Assembly: GCF_042653205.1 (NCBI RefSeq)
Contig: NZ_JBHSHY010000024.1
Coordinates: forward strand, 1 to 64,000
DNA from: Paenibacillus_Z sp042653205
GTDB taxonomy: Bacteria > Bacillota > Bacilli > Paenibacillales > Paenibacillaceae
DNA length: 64,000 nucleotides
Reading direction: 5' to 3'
The notes under the pieces are model-generated. The model saw only the letters and a list, made by a program, of their open reading frames with translations, did not search any database and had not been told where the DNA came from. Numbering within the stretch: the first letter of the stretch is position 1; each line of letters begins with the position of its first letter. The position numbers were made by a program, and so were the translations under genes. Below are positions 16,805-25,615 of this stretch, piece after piece.

Positions 16805-17329
16805 CTATCCCAACCCCCCGAACTTGCTCAGCGGCCACAGGCGGAACACGGCCCTGCCTTCGATGCTCGAGAGCGCGATCGGCCCCAGCATCCGGCTGTC
16901 CTGGCTGTTTTCCCGATTGTCGCCCATGACGAAGAGATGCTTGGCGGGCACGGTATACGGCACCTTCATCCCGTTCGCGTAGCTTAAGCCGTTGACGTAC
17001 GGTTCCTCGAGCGGCTGGCCGTTCACGATCACGCGTCCGTCCCCGGTAAAATCGATCACGTCCCCGGGAAGGCCGATCACGCGCTTGATGAGCCGCTTAT
17101 CGCTCTCGGGACCGTCGATGATGACGATATCGCCCCGATGCGGCGATTCGAAATGATAGCTGAGTTTGTCCTCGATCAGCCGCTGCCCGTCCACGAGCGT
17201 TTTTTGCATCGATATGTTTTTGACTTCGGTTTGCGCGAACGCGTAATTCTGAATAAGCAGCGCCGCCGTAATCGCGATGCCTAACGTCACGCACCAATCC
17301 CGCAGCTCGCGGATCCATGGCTTCTTCAT
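16805..17329 (-). CDS. sipS: Type I signal peptidase
   Basis: Serine-lysine protease that removes signal peptides outside the membrane. 174 residues with one N-terminal transmembrane segment (about 12-32). Catalytic Ser40 is in NISMQKTL, Lys82 in LIKRVIGLPGD, and the box E GDNRENSQDSRMLG is intact. The usual Pro after Ser-Met-x (SMxPTL) is Lys here, a notable change in box B. AGGAG lies 9 nt before ATG 17329. Which of several Sip paralogues this is cannot be decided from the window. Confidence 0.93.
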   Translation of the reverse strand: MKKPWIRELRDWCVTLGIAITAALLIQNYAFAQTEVKNISMQKTLVDGQRLIEDKLSYHFESPHRGDIVIIDGPESDKRLIKRVIGLPGDVIDFTGDGRVIVNGQPLEEPYVNGLSYANGMKVPYTVPAKHLFVMGDNRENSQDSRMLGPIALSSIEGRAVFRLWPLSKFGGLG

Positions 17330-17518
17330 CGCATTCCAGCTCCTTTCCGGTTTCCGGCATCGTACGTCCGCGAGACCCGCTACCTAATACGACATCACCC
17401 GCCGATAAGTTTCTTTCCGCGGAATTTCCCGTGTAAAAAGGATTGCTCTTCCTGGAGACCTGATATACATTAAGTACGCTGTCATTCGAATTCCATTCCG
17501 AAGGAAGTGAAAGTTCCG

Positions 17519-18724
17519 TTGTCCGCTGAAGAACAAGCCGGTACTCGTCCTTTGATCGCCGCGACCCGCGCCGACCACGCCGTCTTCGTCATCGTGACGC
17601 TGCTCTACTGGTCGACGCTGTACGTCTACGTCCCGATTCTGTCACCGTTCCTGAAGAGCGGCGGCTATGCCGACGACCTCATCGGCATCGTGCTCGGCAG
17701 CTACGGGTTCGTGCAAATGCTCGTGCGGTTCCCGCTCGGCCTGCAGTCGGATAAGCTGCACAAGCGCAAGCCCTTCCTCATGCTCGGCATGATTACCGGC
17801 GCGCTCAGCTGCCTCCTGTTCATGGTGCCCGGCTCGTGGCTCTGGCCGCTCGCGGGCCGCATGATGTCGGGCGTCTGCGCCTCGGCGTGGGTCGCGTTCA
17901 CCGTGCTGTACGCCGCCTACTTCGCCGCCTCGGACGCGACGAAGGCGATGAGCAACATCAGCTTCCTCACCGTCGCCGGACAGCTGATCGGCATGATCCT
18001 AAGCGGCTGGCTGTCGGACGCGTACGGCTGGAACGCGGCGTTCGGCGCCGGCATCGCGCTCGGCGCGGCCGGTCTCGTGTTGGCTGTCGCCGTCAGGGAG
18101 CCGCGCGAAGGGGTCCCCCGCGCGCCGATCTCGCTCCAACACCTGCGAGAGGTCGTGCGAACTACGTCCCTGCGGCAAGTCTCGACCCTTTCGATTCTTG
18201 CGCATTCGGTGCTGTTCATCACGATGTTCGGCTTCACGCCGCTGAAGGCGACGTCGCTCGGCGCGACGAACGGCCAGCTGACGCTGATCGTCATCGCGTT
18301 CATGGTGCCGCACGGACTCGCATCGCTCGTGACCGCGCGCTGGCTCGTGCCGCGCTTTGGCACCTGGAACGTCATCGGCGCCGCCTACCTGTTCAGCGGC
18401 CTCTTCACCGTCGCGATCGCCTTCTCGCCGAACCTCGGGACGCTCGCGCTGACGCAAGTGCTGAACGGCTTCGCCCAAGGAATGCATCTGCCGATTCTGC
18501 TCGGCCTTGCGATTCGGCCGTTCGCCTCCGCCAAGCGGGCGACGGCGATGGGCTTCTACCAAGCCGTCTATTCGGTCGGCATGTTCGCCGGTCCGTTCCT
18601 GGCCGGCTTCGTCAACGACCGCTTCGGGCGGGATTACGGCTTCTGGCTCGGCGGCGCGTTCGCCGCGGCGGCGCTCGCGCTAACGCTGTATTGGAAGCGC
18701 TCTACCGGATCGGCCTCCATCTAA
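17519..18724 (+). CDS. MFS transporter
   Basis: Twelve-segment major facilitator, about 401 residues, likely a drug or metabolite exporter; the substrate cannot be told. LGLQSDKLHKRKPF in the loop between segments 2 and 3 is the MFS signature-like motif, and FVNDRFGRDYGF is its counterpart in the second half. The frame can start at GTG 17507, but that codon is inside the ribosome binding site AAGGAAG (17501-17507), so I prefer TTG 17519, giving MSAEEQAGTRP. It is one of only two plus-strand genes in the window. A bidirectional terminator separates it from ymcA. Confidence 0.88.
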   Translation: MSAEEQAGTRPLIAATRADHAVFVIVTLLYWSTLYVYVPILSPFLKSGGYADDLIGIVLGSYGFVQMLVRFPLGLQSDKLHKRKPFLMLGMITGALSCLLFMVPGSWLWPLAGRMMSGVCASAWVAFTVLYAAYFAASDATKAMSNISFLTVAGQLIGMILSGWLSDAYGWNAAFGAGIALGAAGLVLAVAVREPREGVPRAPISLQHLREVVRTTSLRQVSTLSILAHSVLFITMFGFTPLKATSLGATNGQLTLIVIAFMVPHGLASLVTARWLVPRFGTWNVIGAAYLFSGLFTVAIAFSPNLGTLALTQVLNGFAQGMHLPILLGLAIRPFASAKRATAMGFYQAVYSVGMFAGPFLAGFVNDRFGRDYGFWLGGAFAAAALALTLYWKRSTGSASI

Positions 18725-18768
18725 AAAACACCTGCCGATCGCGCAAGCGTCGAATCGGCAGGTGTTTT
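18723..18768. terminator. Bidirectional terminator between MFS gene and ymcA
   Basis: 12-bp stem ACACCTGCCGAT/ATCGGCAGGTGT, with an A-run on the left and a T-run on the right, so it can serve the two convergent genes. Confidence 0.9.
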
Positions 18769-18772
18769 CCGT

Positions 18773-19249
18773 TTACATGCACTCTTCCGGTTCTTCCGTC
18801 TGAGCATCTTCCAGTGAGATTTTTTCTGCGACCGTATCCCGGATGACAGATACGACCGTCTGCAGCAGGTAATTAATGTCCGCTTGGCTTTGCTGGAACT
18901 CCGTGATAATCGGAATGCCGTCCAGCTCGTCCTGCAGCGCGTCGATTTCCTTCTCGATCTTCGCGACCATGTCGGCGTTTTTGAACGTCGTCTCGAACGC
19001 GACAGCTTCTTTTTGCTTTTTCTTGATTTGGGCGATCAGGCCTTGAATGCGCATATTGCCTTGAATCTGCTTCTCTGCGCGCTGGAACTGCTGCACTTCC
19101 TCGGAGGAGAACAACATGTCCGCCAGCTCCTTCGTCTTGGCCATGATGTCCGCGCGGACGATGATGTCTTCCGTATTGAATTTCGGCACGGCGCAGCTTG
19201 CGCCGTGATCATGCTCGTGATCGTGTTTCGCCGTTTGTTCGTTTCCCAT
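18773..19249 (-). CDS. ymcA: YlbF/YmcA family regulator (RicA)
   Basis: Member of the RicA-RicF-RicT (YmcA-YlbF-YaaT) complex, which binds iron-sulfur clusters and promotes RNase Y processing and the phosphorelay in B. subtilis. 158 residues, mostly helical, with the typical QIQGNMRIQGLIAQIKKKQKEAV segment. It carries an N-terminal extension HDHEHDHGASC (residues 9-19) rich in possible metal ligands, and a cysteine two from the end (Cys157). It lies 22 bp downstream of miaB as in B. subtilis. The family includes YlbF; synteny favours YmcA. Confidence 0.9.
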   Translation of the reverse strand: MGNEQTAKHDHEHDHGASCAVPKFNTEDIIVRADIMAKTKELADMLFSSEEVQQFQRAEKQIQGNMRIQGLIAQIKKKQKEAVAFETTFKNADMVAKIEKEIDALQDELDGIPIITEFQQSQADINYLLQTVVSVIRDTVAEKISLEDAQTEEPEECM

Positions 19250-19271
19250 CGTGTCCAGCTCCTCTATCTTG

Positions 19272-20831
19272 TTAAGATACGGCTTCCTGCTCGAATGCTT
19301 CCGTAACCGCCTCGGCCTTGATGTACCACGTCTGCACGTCCGTCACGCGCGCTTGGATGAACTGCCCGATCCACGAAGAGGGACCTTTGACGTGCACGAG
19401 CTTGTTCGTGCGCGTGCGGCCGGACAGCATCTCCGGATTGTTCTTGCTTTGGCCTTCGATTAGAATCTCGACGGTCTGGCCTTCCAGCAGCAGATTGCTC
19501 TGCAGGCTCAGCTCGCCGATGAGCTCGTTCAGCCGCGCCAGACGAGCCTTCTTGACGTGCGCCGGAATATTGTCTTCCATGCCCGCGGCTGGCGTGCCTT
19601 CGCGCGGCGAATAGATGAACGTATATGCCGAGGCGAAGCCGACTTCCTTCGCGAGCGTCAACGTTTCCTCGAACTGTTCGTCCGTCTCCCCTGGGAACCC
19701 GACGATGATGTCGGTCGTCAGCACGACGTCCGGGATGGCCTGCTTGATTTTGTTCGCGAGCGCCAGGAATTGCTCCCGCGTATATTTGCGGCTCATCCGC
19801 TTGAGCACCTCCGTGCTCCCGGACTGCATCGGCAGGTGGATGTGCTCCACGAGATTGCCGCGCGTGGCCAGCACGTCGATGAGATGGTCGTCGAAATCGC
19901 GCGGATGACTGGTGGTGAAGCGGATACGCGGAATATCGATCTTGGCCATGTCCGCCATCAGGTCGCCGAAGCGGTAGTCGAGATCTTCGAAATCTTTGCC
20001 GTACGCGTTGACGTTCTGCCCCAGCAGCGTGATCTCCCGGAATCCCTGCCGCGCCAGCTCCCGCACTTCCGCGATGACGTCTTCCGGACGCCGGCTGCGC
20101 TCCTTGCCGCGCGTGTACGGCACGATGCAGTATGTGCAGAACTTGTCGCAGCCGTACATGATGTTCACCCAGCCGCGCATGCCCTCGCGCTTCTTCGGCA
20201 GATTCTCGATGATGTCGCCTTCCTTGGACCACACCTCCACGACCATCTCTTTGCTGAAATAAGCATCCTGCAGCAGATACGGCAGCCGGTGGATATTGTG
20301 CGTGCCGAAGATCAAATCAACGAACGCATGCCGCTGCATGATCCGTCCGACGACCGATTCCTCCTGCGACATGCACCCGCAGACGCCGAGCAGGAGGTCC
20401 GGCTTCTGGAGCTTCAGGTGCTTCAGGTGACCGAGCTCGCCGAACACTTTGTCTTCCGCGTTCTCGCGCACAGCGCAGGTGTTCAGCAGAATGACGTCCG
20501 CCTCGTTACGGTCCTCGGTCGGGAGATACCCCATTTGCTCGAAGATCCCTTTCATAACCTCGGTGTCGTGCTCGTTCATTTGGCAGCCGTACGTCGTAAT
20601 CTGATATTTTTTCCCTTTGCCGAGCTCCAGCAGCTCCGACGGAATGGAGGATTCGTAATGAACCCGGATCTCTTCCTTGCCCCGGCGCTTCTCGTCCTTG
20701 TAGCTCGGCGCCGAGTTGATCGTGATGTCTCTACCGTTGATCCGATAGGTCGTCTTCCCGTCTTCTTCCTTCAGTACCTTCGCGCCCGAAAAATCGAAGT
20801 ACTTCGAGAAGTCCTTCTCGGTGGTGCCCAC
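19272..20831 (-). CDS. miaB: tRNA-2-methylthio-N6-isopentenyladenosine methylthiotransferase MiaB
   Basis: Radical-SAM enzyme that methylthiolates A37 of tRNAs reading UNN codons. 519 residues. The N-terminal UPF0004 domain carries Cys83, Cys119 and Cys153; the radical-SAM triad is Cys228/232/235 in CDKFCTYC; a TRAM domain ends the protein. I place the start at GTG 20831 (MGTTEKDFSKYFDF), with AGAGGGG upstream. The start fits Paenibacillus homologues as I remember them and fits an extended -10 promoter whose start point near 20862 makes the ATGs at 20870 and 20858 unlikely. Translated with ymcA. Confidence 0.96.
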   Translation of the reverse strand: MGTTEKDFSKYFDFSGAKVLKEEDGKTTYRINGRDITINSAPSYKDEKRRGKEEIRVHYESSIPSELLELGKGKKYQITTYGCQMNEHDTEVMKGIFEQMGYLPTEDRNEADVILLNTCAVRENAEDKVFGELGHLKHLKLQKPDLLLGVCGCMSQEESVVGRIMQRHAFVDLIFGTHNIHRLPYLLQDAYFSKEMVVEVWSKEGDIIENLPKKREGMRGWVNIMYGCDKFCTYCIVPYTRGKERSRRPEDVIAEVRELARQGFREITLLGQNVNAYGKDFEDLDYRFGDLMADMAKIDIPRIRFTTSHPRDFDDHLIDVLATRGNLVEHIHLPMQSGSTEVLKRMSRKYTREQFLALANKIKQAIPDVVLTTDIIVGFPGETDEQFEETLTLAKEVGFASAYTFIYSPREGTPAAGMEDNIPAHVKKARLARLNELIGELSLQSNLLLEGQTVEILIEGQSKNNPEMLSGRTRTNKLVHVKGPSSWIGQFIQARVTDVQTWYIKAEAVTEAFEQEAVS

Positions 20832-20868
20832 GCTGTCACGTCCCCTCTTTATACGCATCCATTCCAGC

Positions 20869-20880
20869 ATTATATCAAAA
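20869..20880 (-). promoter_or_regulatory. Extended -10 promoter of miaB-ymcA
   Basis: Minus strand TGA TATAAT; no good -35 is visible. Predicted start near 20862 gives a leader of about 31 nt to GTG 20831. Confidence 0.5.
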
Positions 20881-20932
20881 TCCACCGCGATTAGAAAGAA
20901 GCAGCAGCGCCGCTTCGACGATCCGGCGGCAC

Positions 20933-20962
20933 AAAAAAAAAGCGGCGCCGCATGGCGGCGCC
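20933..20962 (-). terminator. Terminator after pduL
   Basis: Minus strand: 8-bp GC stem GGCGCCGC/GCGGCGCC, loop CAT, then GC and nine U. Confidence 0.9.
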
Positions 20963-20967
20963 CCCGT

Positions 20968-21537
20968 TTACCCGATGATATCCGCTTCGTCGCCGGTCTT
21001 GGCGCCCGCGGCGTTCGCTTCGTCGGTATCGATATGCATGTCCAGCGCGAAATCGGGCGATACGCGCGCAACGACGTTCTCGAAGATGACGCCGCGCTCT
21101 CCGCCAAAGCGGACCGACAGCTTCTGCTTGTCCGAGATGCCCCATCGCTCCGCGTCGCTCGTGTGAAAGTGAATGTGCCGCGCGGCGACGATGACGCCTT
21201 CTTCGATCGTCACTTCGCCAGCCGGCCCTTTGATCGTGATGCCCGCGGAGCCCGCGGTGTCGCCCGATTCGCGGACCGGCGGATTGACGCCCAGCGCGAA
21301 CGCGTCGGTGCGCGAGATTTCGAGCTGCGTGCGCTTGCGCACCGGACCGAGGATGCGGACTTTAGCGAAGCTGCCCTTCGGTCCGACGACTTCGACCGTT
21401 TCGTTCGCCGCGAATTGGCCCGGCTGCGAGAGCGGCTTTAAGACCGACAACTCGGCGCCGGCCCCGAACAATTGCTCGAGATGCGGGGGGGAGAGATGAA
21501 TGTGGCGAGCGGAGACGCCGACGGGAACTTTTTTCAT
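20968..21537 (-). CDS. pduL: PduL-type phosphate acyltransferase
   Basis: Interconverts acyl-CoA and acyl phosphate (acetyl or propionyl) using the PduL fold, unrelated to Pta. 189 residues. The two family repeats are clear: VSARHIHLSPPHLEQLFG near the N-terminus and AARHIHFHTSDAERWG in the second half, supplying the His ligands of zinc. ATG 21537 with CAGGTG upstream. No microcompartment shell protein is nearby and there is no encapsulation peptide before the first motif, so this is likely the free metabolic form. Downstream of korAB it could turn acyl-CoA made by the ferredoxin oxidoreductase into acyl phosphate. Confidence 0.93.
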   Translation of the reverse strand: MKKVPVGVSARHIHLSPPHLEQLFGAGAELSVLKPLSQPGQFAANETVEVVGPKGSFAKVRILGPVRKRTQLEISRTDAFALGVNPPVRESGDTAGSAGITIKGPAGEVTIEEGVIVAARHIHFHTSDAERWGISDKQKLSVRFGGERGVIFENVVARVSPDFALDMHIDTDEANAAGAKTGDEADIIG

Positions 21538-21684
21538 GGTTGCACCTGCTTTTCTTCGATTAGTCGTGACGGCGCTGCATCGCCTTGGCGGCGGGTTGCA
21601 TATGCTTCCCTTCCGCCGCTGGTTATGTTCGTTATCCTGCCATGGCGCAGCAGTGGTTTGTACGAGGTCCTTCACATTCAAGAA

Positions 21685-21713
21685 GGCACGCCGTCCGGAC
21701 GGAGCGGCATGCC
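21685..21713 (-). terminator. Possible terminator after korB
   Basis: Minus strand GGCATGCCG...CGGCGTGCC stem with one G-U pair, followed only by TTCTT; weak U-run. Confidence 0.35.
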
Positions 21714-21744
21714 TGACGGATCACGCCGCTTGCGCGATCATGGC

Positions 21745-22611
21745 TTACTTGAATTCCGCGACGAGCTTGCCGAATTGCTCCTGGGAAAGCGCGATGTCCT
21801 GGTTCGCCAATCCTTCCTGCTGGAAGCCGCCGATCATGGACTCGTACGATTGACGTTCTTTGTTTTGATAGATCAGGCCGGTCAGCATGCCGTTCGTTTC
21901 CATGATTTTGTTCATGGCCGCGATGCGGTTGGACGGATCGTAATCCGGGAATTGATCCAGATTGACGATATTCTCCTTGAACCAGTCGTACGTGTTCACT
22001 TTGTTGAACGTCACGCACGGGCTGAACACGTTGATCAGCGAGAAGCCTTTATGGTTGAGGCCCGCCTCGATCAAAGCCGTCAGCTGCTTCAGGTCGCTGG
22101 AGAAGGATTGGGCGATGAACGTCGCGCCGGCCGACATGGCGATTTCGAGCGGCGACAGCGTGGACTCGATCGAGCCTTCCGGCGTCGATTTCGTCTTGAA
22201 TCCTTCGGCGGAACGCGGCGATGTTTGGCCTTTCGTCAAACCGTAGATTTGGTTGTCCATGACGATGTACGTCAGGTCGATGTTGCGGCGGATCGCATGG
22301 ACCGTATGGCCCATGCCGATCGCGAAGCCGTCGCCGTCGCCGCCGGAGGCGATGACCGTCAGCTCGCGGTTCGCCAGCTTGACGCCTTGGGCGATCGGCA
22401 ACGCGCGGCCGTGTATGCCGTGCAGGCCGTACGCGTTAATATAACCCGAGATCCGGCCGGAGCATCCGATGCCGGAGATGACCGCGAGGTTTTCCGGCTC
22501 CAAGCCGACGTTGGCCGCCGCGCGCTGGATAGCCGCCTGGACGGAGAAATCGCCGCAGCCTGGGCACCAGTTCGGTTTTACGTTATTGCGAAACTCTTTG
22601 AATGTCGCCAT
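21745..22611 (-). CDS. korB: 2-oxoacid:ferredoxin oxidoreductase, beta subunit
   Basis: Thiamine-diphosphate subunit that oxidatively decarboxylates a 2-oxoacid (2-oxoglutarate or pyruvate) to acyl-CoA with ferredoxin as acceptor. 288 residues. CPGCG at 16-20, the GDGDGFAIG thiamine-diphosphate motif and the DNQIYGLTKGQTSP stretch are present. AAGGAG 10 nt before ATG 22611 lies inside the end of korA, so the two are translated together. Annotated often as KorB; the true substrate is not certain. Confidence 0.94.
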   Translation of the reverse strand: MATFKEFRNNVKPNWCPGCGDFSVQAAIQRAAANVGLEPENLAVISGIGCSGRISGYINAYGLHGIHGRALPIAQGVKLANRELTVIASGGDGDGFAIGMGHTVHAIRRNIDLTYIVMDNQIYGLTKGQTSPRSAEGFKTKSTPEGSIESTLSPLEIAMSAGATFIAQSFSSDLKQLTALIEAGLNHKGFSLINVFSPCVTFNKVNTYDWFKENIVNLDQFPDYDPSNRIAAMNKIMETNGMLTGLIYQNKERQSYESMIGGFQQEGLANQDIALSQEQFGKLVAEFK

Positions 22612-22612
22612 G

Positions 22613-24346
22613 TTAGACCAACTCCTTGCATGCTTTGTGCACTTCGGAAGGCAGGAACGGGTTGCCGTCGTATTTCAGGACGCTTTTGATTTTATCGGCG
22701 TGACCGGCATGCAGCTTCACTTGATCGGCCAGCTGGCCCGTCGCGTTGTTTTCCAGCACGACGACTTTCGAAGCGGAGCTCAAGTACGGCGCGACCAGCT
22801 CCGCGGGGAACGGATGGATTTGGCGGATCGTCAGGTGGTTCGTCTTCAGACCGTCCGCTTCCATGCGCGCCCGCGCCTCGTCGATCGTGCCGCCCGTCGA
22901 GCCCATCCCGATGATCAGGAGATCGGCTTCCGCGTGCGGAGCGTCCGCGCGAACAGCGTCGCGAATACGCATGCCGTTCAGCTTGTTCAGGCGTTTATCC
23001 ATCATGTTCTTGCGGTTTGCCGCGCTTTCCGACGGACGTCCCGTTTCGTCGTGCTCGACGCCTGTTACATGGTGCAGGCCGAATTTGTCGCCCGGGATGA
23101 CGCGCGGAGACACCCCGTCTTCCGTCAGTTCGTAGCGCTTGAAGAGCTCGTTCGGCTGCAGCTCCGGCAGATCGCGCACGAGCTTGCCGCGGCTGATCGG
23201 CACTTTATTCAAATCCAGGGGTTCGCAAGACTGCTTGCCGAGCGACAGCTGGAGATCCGTCATGAGGATGACCGGTACCTGATACTCTTCCGACAGGTTG
23301 AACGATTCGATCGTATCGTAGAAGCAGTCTTCGAGCGAGGCTGGCGCGATGACGATTTTCGGAATTTCGCCGTGCGTGCCATACACCATCGCGTTCAAGT
23401 CGGACTGCTCCTGCTTCGTCGGCAAGCCCGTGGACGGACCGCCGCGCTGCGTATCCACGATGACGAGCGGGGTTTCCGTCATGCCCGCGAGGCCGATCGC
23501 CTCCATCATGAGCGACAGGCCGGGACCGGCGGACGCGGTCATCGTGCGCACGCCCGCATAGTTGGCGCCGATCGCCATTGTTACCGCGGCGATTTCGTCT
23601 TCCGTCTGCACGACGGTGCCGCCGAATTTCGGCAGCTTCTTGATCAAATATTCCATGATCTCGGATGCCGGCGTAATCGGATACGCGGACATCAAGCGGC
23701 AGCCGCCGGCCAACGCGCCGAGACCGATCGCTTCGTTACCGATCATGAACAGCTTCTGCTTGCCGTCGGCAGGCTCGAGCTGGAATTCTTCCAGCGGTCC
23801 GCCCGCGAGCTCGAGCACGAAATCCGCGCCGCGTTTGACCGCCTCGATGTTTTTCTCGACGATGGCCTGGCCTTTGCGGCCGAACTCTTCTTCGACGGCT
23901 TTATTAAACACGTCGATCGGCAGGCCGAGCAGCGCCCAGGATGCGCCGGACGCAACCATGTTTTTCATCAGCGACGTGCCGAGCTCTTCGGCGATCGACG
24001 TGATCGGAACCGGAAACAGACGAGCGTTGATCCCGTCCGGAAGAACCGGGTTGAACTTGGCGTCGGCTACGACCACGCCTCCGGTACGGAGCTCATGCGC
24101 GTTCAAATCGATGCTTTCTTGGTCGAACGCAACCAAAATATCGAGATCGTCCGAAATGGCAAGCTTCGGCGTCGTGCTGATCCGGATTTTATTATTGGTA
24201 TGGCCGCCTTTGATCCGCGACGAGAAGTGGCGATAGCCGTACAAATAGTAGCCAAGCCGGTTAAGCGCTGTCGAAAAAATACGGTCGGTACTCTCTACGC
24301 CCTCCCCTTGCTGCCCCCCGATTTTCCAAGACAATTGACTGATCAA
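22613..24346 (-). CDS. korA: 2-oxoacid:ferredoxin oxidoreductase, fused gamma-alpha subunit
   Basis: 577 residues: gamma domain (about 1-190, with KIGGQQGEGVEST and RHFSSRIKGGHTNN) fused to the alpha pyrimidine-binding domain (from about residue 200, GCRLMSAYPITPASEIMEYL), then domain II. I place the start at TTG 24346 (MISQLSWKIGGQQGEG): AGAGGAG directly abuts the ATG at 24355 and is ideally spaced (9 nt) for the TTG, and homologues begin here. The gene sits where B. subtilis has tdh-kbl. A perfect Spo0A-box-like octamer lies in the leader. Confidence 0.94.
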   Translation of the reverse strand: MISQLSWKIGGQQGEGVESTDRIFSTALNRLGYYLYGYRHFSSRIKGGHTNNKIRISTTPKLAISDDLDILVAFDQESIDLNAHELRTGGVVVADAKFNPVLPDGINARLFPVPITSIAEELGTSLMKNMVASGASWALLGLPIDVFNKAVEEEFGRKGQAIVEKNIEAVKRGADFVLELAGGPLEEFQLEPADGKQKLFMIGNEAIGLGALAGGCRLMSAYPITPASEIMEYLIKKLPKFGGTVVQTEDEIAAVTMAIGANYAGVRTMTASAGPGLSLMMEAIGLAGMTETPLVIVDTQRGGPSTGLPTKQEQSDLNAMVYGTHGEIPKIVIAPASLEDCFYDTIESFNLSEEYQVPVILMTDLQLSLGKQSCEPLDLNKVPISRGKLVRDLPELQPNELFKRYELTEDGVSPRVIPGDKFGLHHVTGVEHDETGRPSESAANRKNMMDKRLNKLNGMRIRDAVRADAPHAEADLLIIGMGSTGGTIDEARARMEADGLKTNHLTIRQIHPFPAELVAPYLSSASKVVVLENNATGQLADQVKLHAGHADKIKSVLKYDGNPFLPSEVHKACKELV

Positions 24347-24382
24347 AATGCCCATCTCCTCTTTGAATGAACCTGCAATATT

Positions 24383-24390
24383 TTCGACAA
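24383..24390 (-). promoter_or_regulatory. Spo0A-box-like site in korA leader
   Basis: Minus strand TTGTCGAA, identical to the 0A-box core, about 40 nt upstream of korA and downstream of its likely promoter. A single 8-mer can occur by chance. Confidence 0.35.
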
Positions 24391-24432
24391 CATTAAAGAT
24401 TGGTAAATGGATTCTATCGTATAATCAAATAA

Positions 24433-24461
24433 ATTTTATGTCTCTAAGTACTAAAATGCAA
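24433..24461 (-). promoter_or_regulatory. Likely promoter of korAB
   Basis: Minus strand TTGCAT, 17 bp, TAAAAT, in a markedly AT-rich 190-bp gap between the dipeptidase gene and korA. Confidence 0.45.
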
Positions 24462-24537
24462 GCTGTTCCCGCTTTTTTTCGGATAGTTCTTTTCGATTAT
24501 ACCCATACCGCTGCGAGATTGAAATAAATGGAATCGA

Positions 24538-25491
24538 TCATTGCGGCAGATGCGTCGCCAGAAACGTCATCGCGTTAGTTTCGAAGAATCCGCTCACCTG
24601 CGCATCCGAGTAGTTCGCCGACAACGCATCCTGCAGCCGGTAAAGCTCTCCCGGATGAGTCAGCCCGTGAACGTACTGGTCGATCCCGTCGAAATCCGAG
24701 CCGAACATCAGCTGACGCTCGCCGCCAAACTCGCAAATCCGTTCTACGTGACGCAGCACGTCAGCAATTCCGGCAGATGCGCGCGACGAAGACACGAACT
24801 GTGGCACGAACGTCACGCCGATCAGTCCGCCGCCGGCGAGAAGCGCCTTGATCTGTTCGTCCGTCAAGTTGCGCGGATGCGGGCATAGGCTGCGGCAGTT
24901 GGAATGGGAGGCGATGACCGGCTTTCCCGAATGCTGCAGCATATCCCAGAAGGCGCGGTCGCTCAAATGCGATACATCCAATAGTATACCCAATCTATTA
25001 CATTCTTCTACGAAGGCTCGGCCTTTTTTCGTCAATCCGCCTCCGCGCGTTTCCATCACGCCGTCCGCCCCCCAGTTGGCGTTGTTCCAAGTGAGGCCGG
25101 CCGCGCGCACGCCGAGCGCGAACAAGACGCGCAGCATCGCCAGATCCCCCTGCAGCCCGTCCGCGCCTTCGAGGGACAGCATGGCTCCGATCGTCCCCGG
25201 GTTCCGCCGGAGAGCCGCAACGTCCCCTGCCGTGCGGATAAACGCCATCTCCGGCAAAGCGAGCACCTTGCGATAGAAGAGATCCACGCTTTGCAGGATG
25301 GGCACCATCGTTTTGTCCATCCGATCCGGGATATAGAGTGCGAACGTTTGAAAGGTCGAGCCCGCTAGTTTCAAACGGGGCAGCGTGACGTCCAGCTTGC
25401 CTTGATCATCCTGCTCGAACGAAAGCGACGAATCCTCCAGGAGCTTCCAAATGACGTCGCAATGAAAATCGGCTTTACGAACGGACTGCAT
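24538..25491 (-). CDS. Membrane dipeptidase (peptidase family M19)
   Basis: Zinc dipeptidase of the renal-dipeptidase family, about 317 residues. Metal ligands are visible as HCD (His10, Asp12), Glu in SLEGADG, and His in DVSHLSD and IASHSN. Three consecutive ATGs open the frame (25497, 25494, 25491); GGAAGGAAG directly precedes the first, so the third has the best spacing. The gene stands alone between the spoVS terminator and korA. The physiological substrate is unknown; homologues act on dipeptides, including D-amino acid ones. Confidence 0.92.
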   Translation of the reverse strand: MQSVRKADFHCDVIWKLLEDSSLSFEQDDQGKLDVTLPRLKLAGSTFQTFALYIPDRMDKTMVPILQSVDLFYRKVLALPEMAFIRTAGDVAALRRNPGTIGAMLSLEGADGLQGDLAMLRVLFALGVRAAGLTWNNANWGADGVMETRGGGLTKKGRAFVEECNRLGILLDVSHLSDRAFWDMLQHSGKPVIASHSNCRSLCPHPRNLTDEQIKALLAGGGLIGVTFVPQFVSSSRASAGIADVLRHVERICEFGGERQLMFGSDFDGIDQYVHGLTHPGELYRLQDALSANYSDAQVSGFFETNAMTFLATHLPQ

Positions 25492-25552
25492 CATCATCTT
25501 CCTTCCGTTTATAATTTAGCTTTCTAGCGCTGCGGATGTATATAACCAATGC

Positions 25553-25583
25553 AAAAAAACCTGCCTACGACGTAAACAGGTCA
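25553..25583 (-). terminator. Terminator after spoVS
   Basis: Minus strand: stem ACCTGTTTA/TAGGCAGGT with two G-U pairs, loop CGTCG, then seven U. Confidence 0.8.
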
Positions 25584-25615
25584 ATTCTTTTACATGATGT
25601 GCCCGGATCCCGGAT

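Noticed and set aside
22469..24370. 633-residue plus-strand frame opposite korA
   Set aside because: Arg/Asp/His-rich shadow composition; korA on the other strand is certain.
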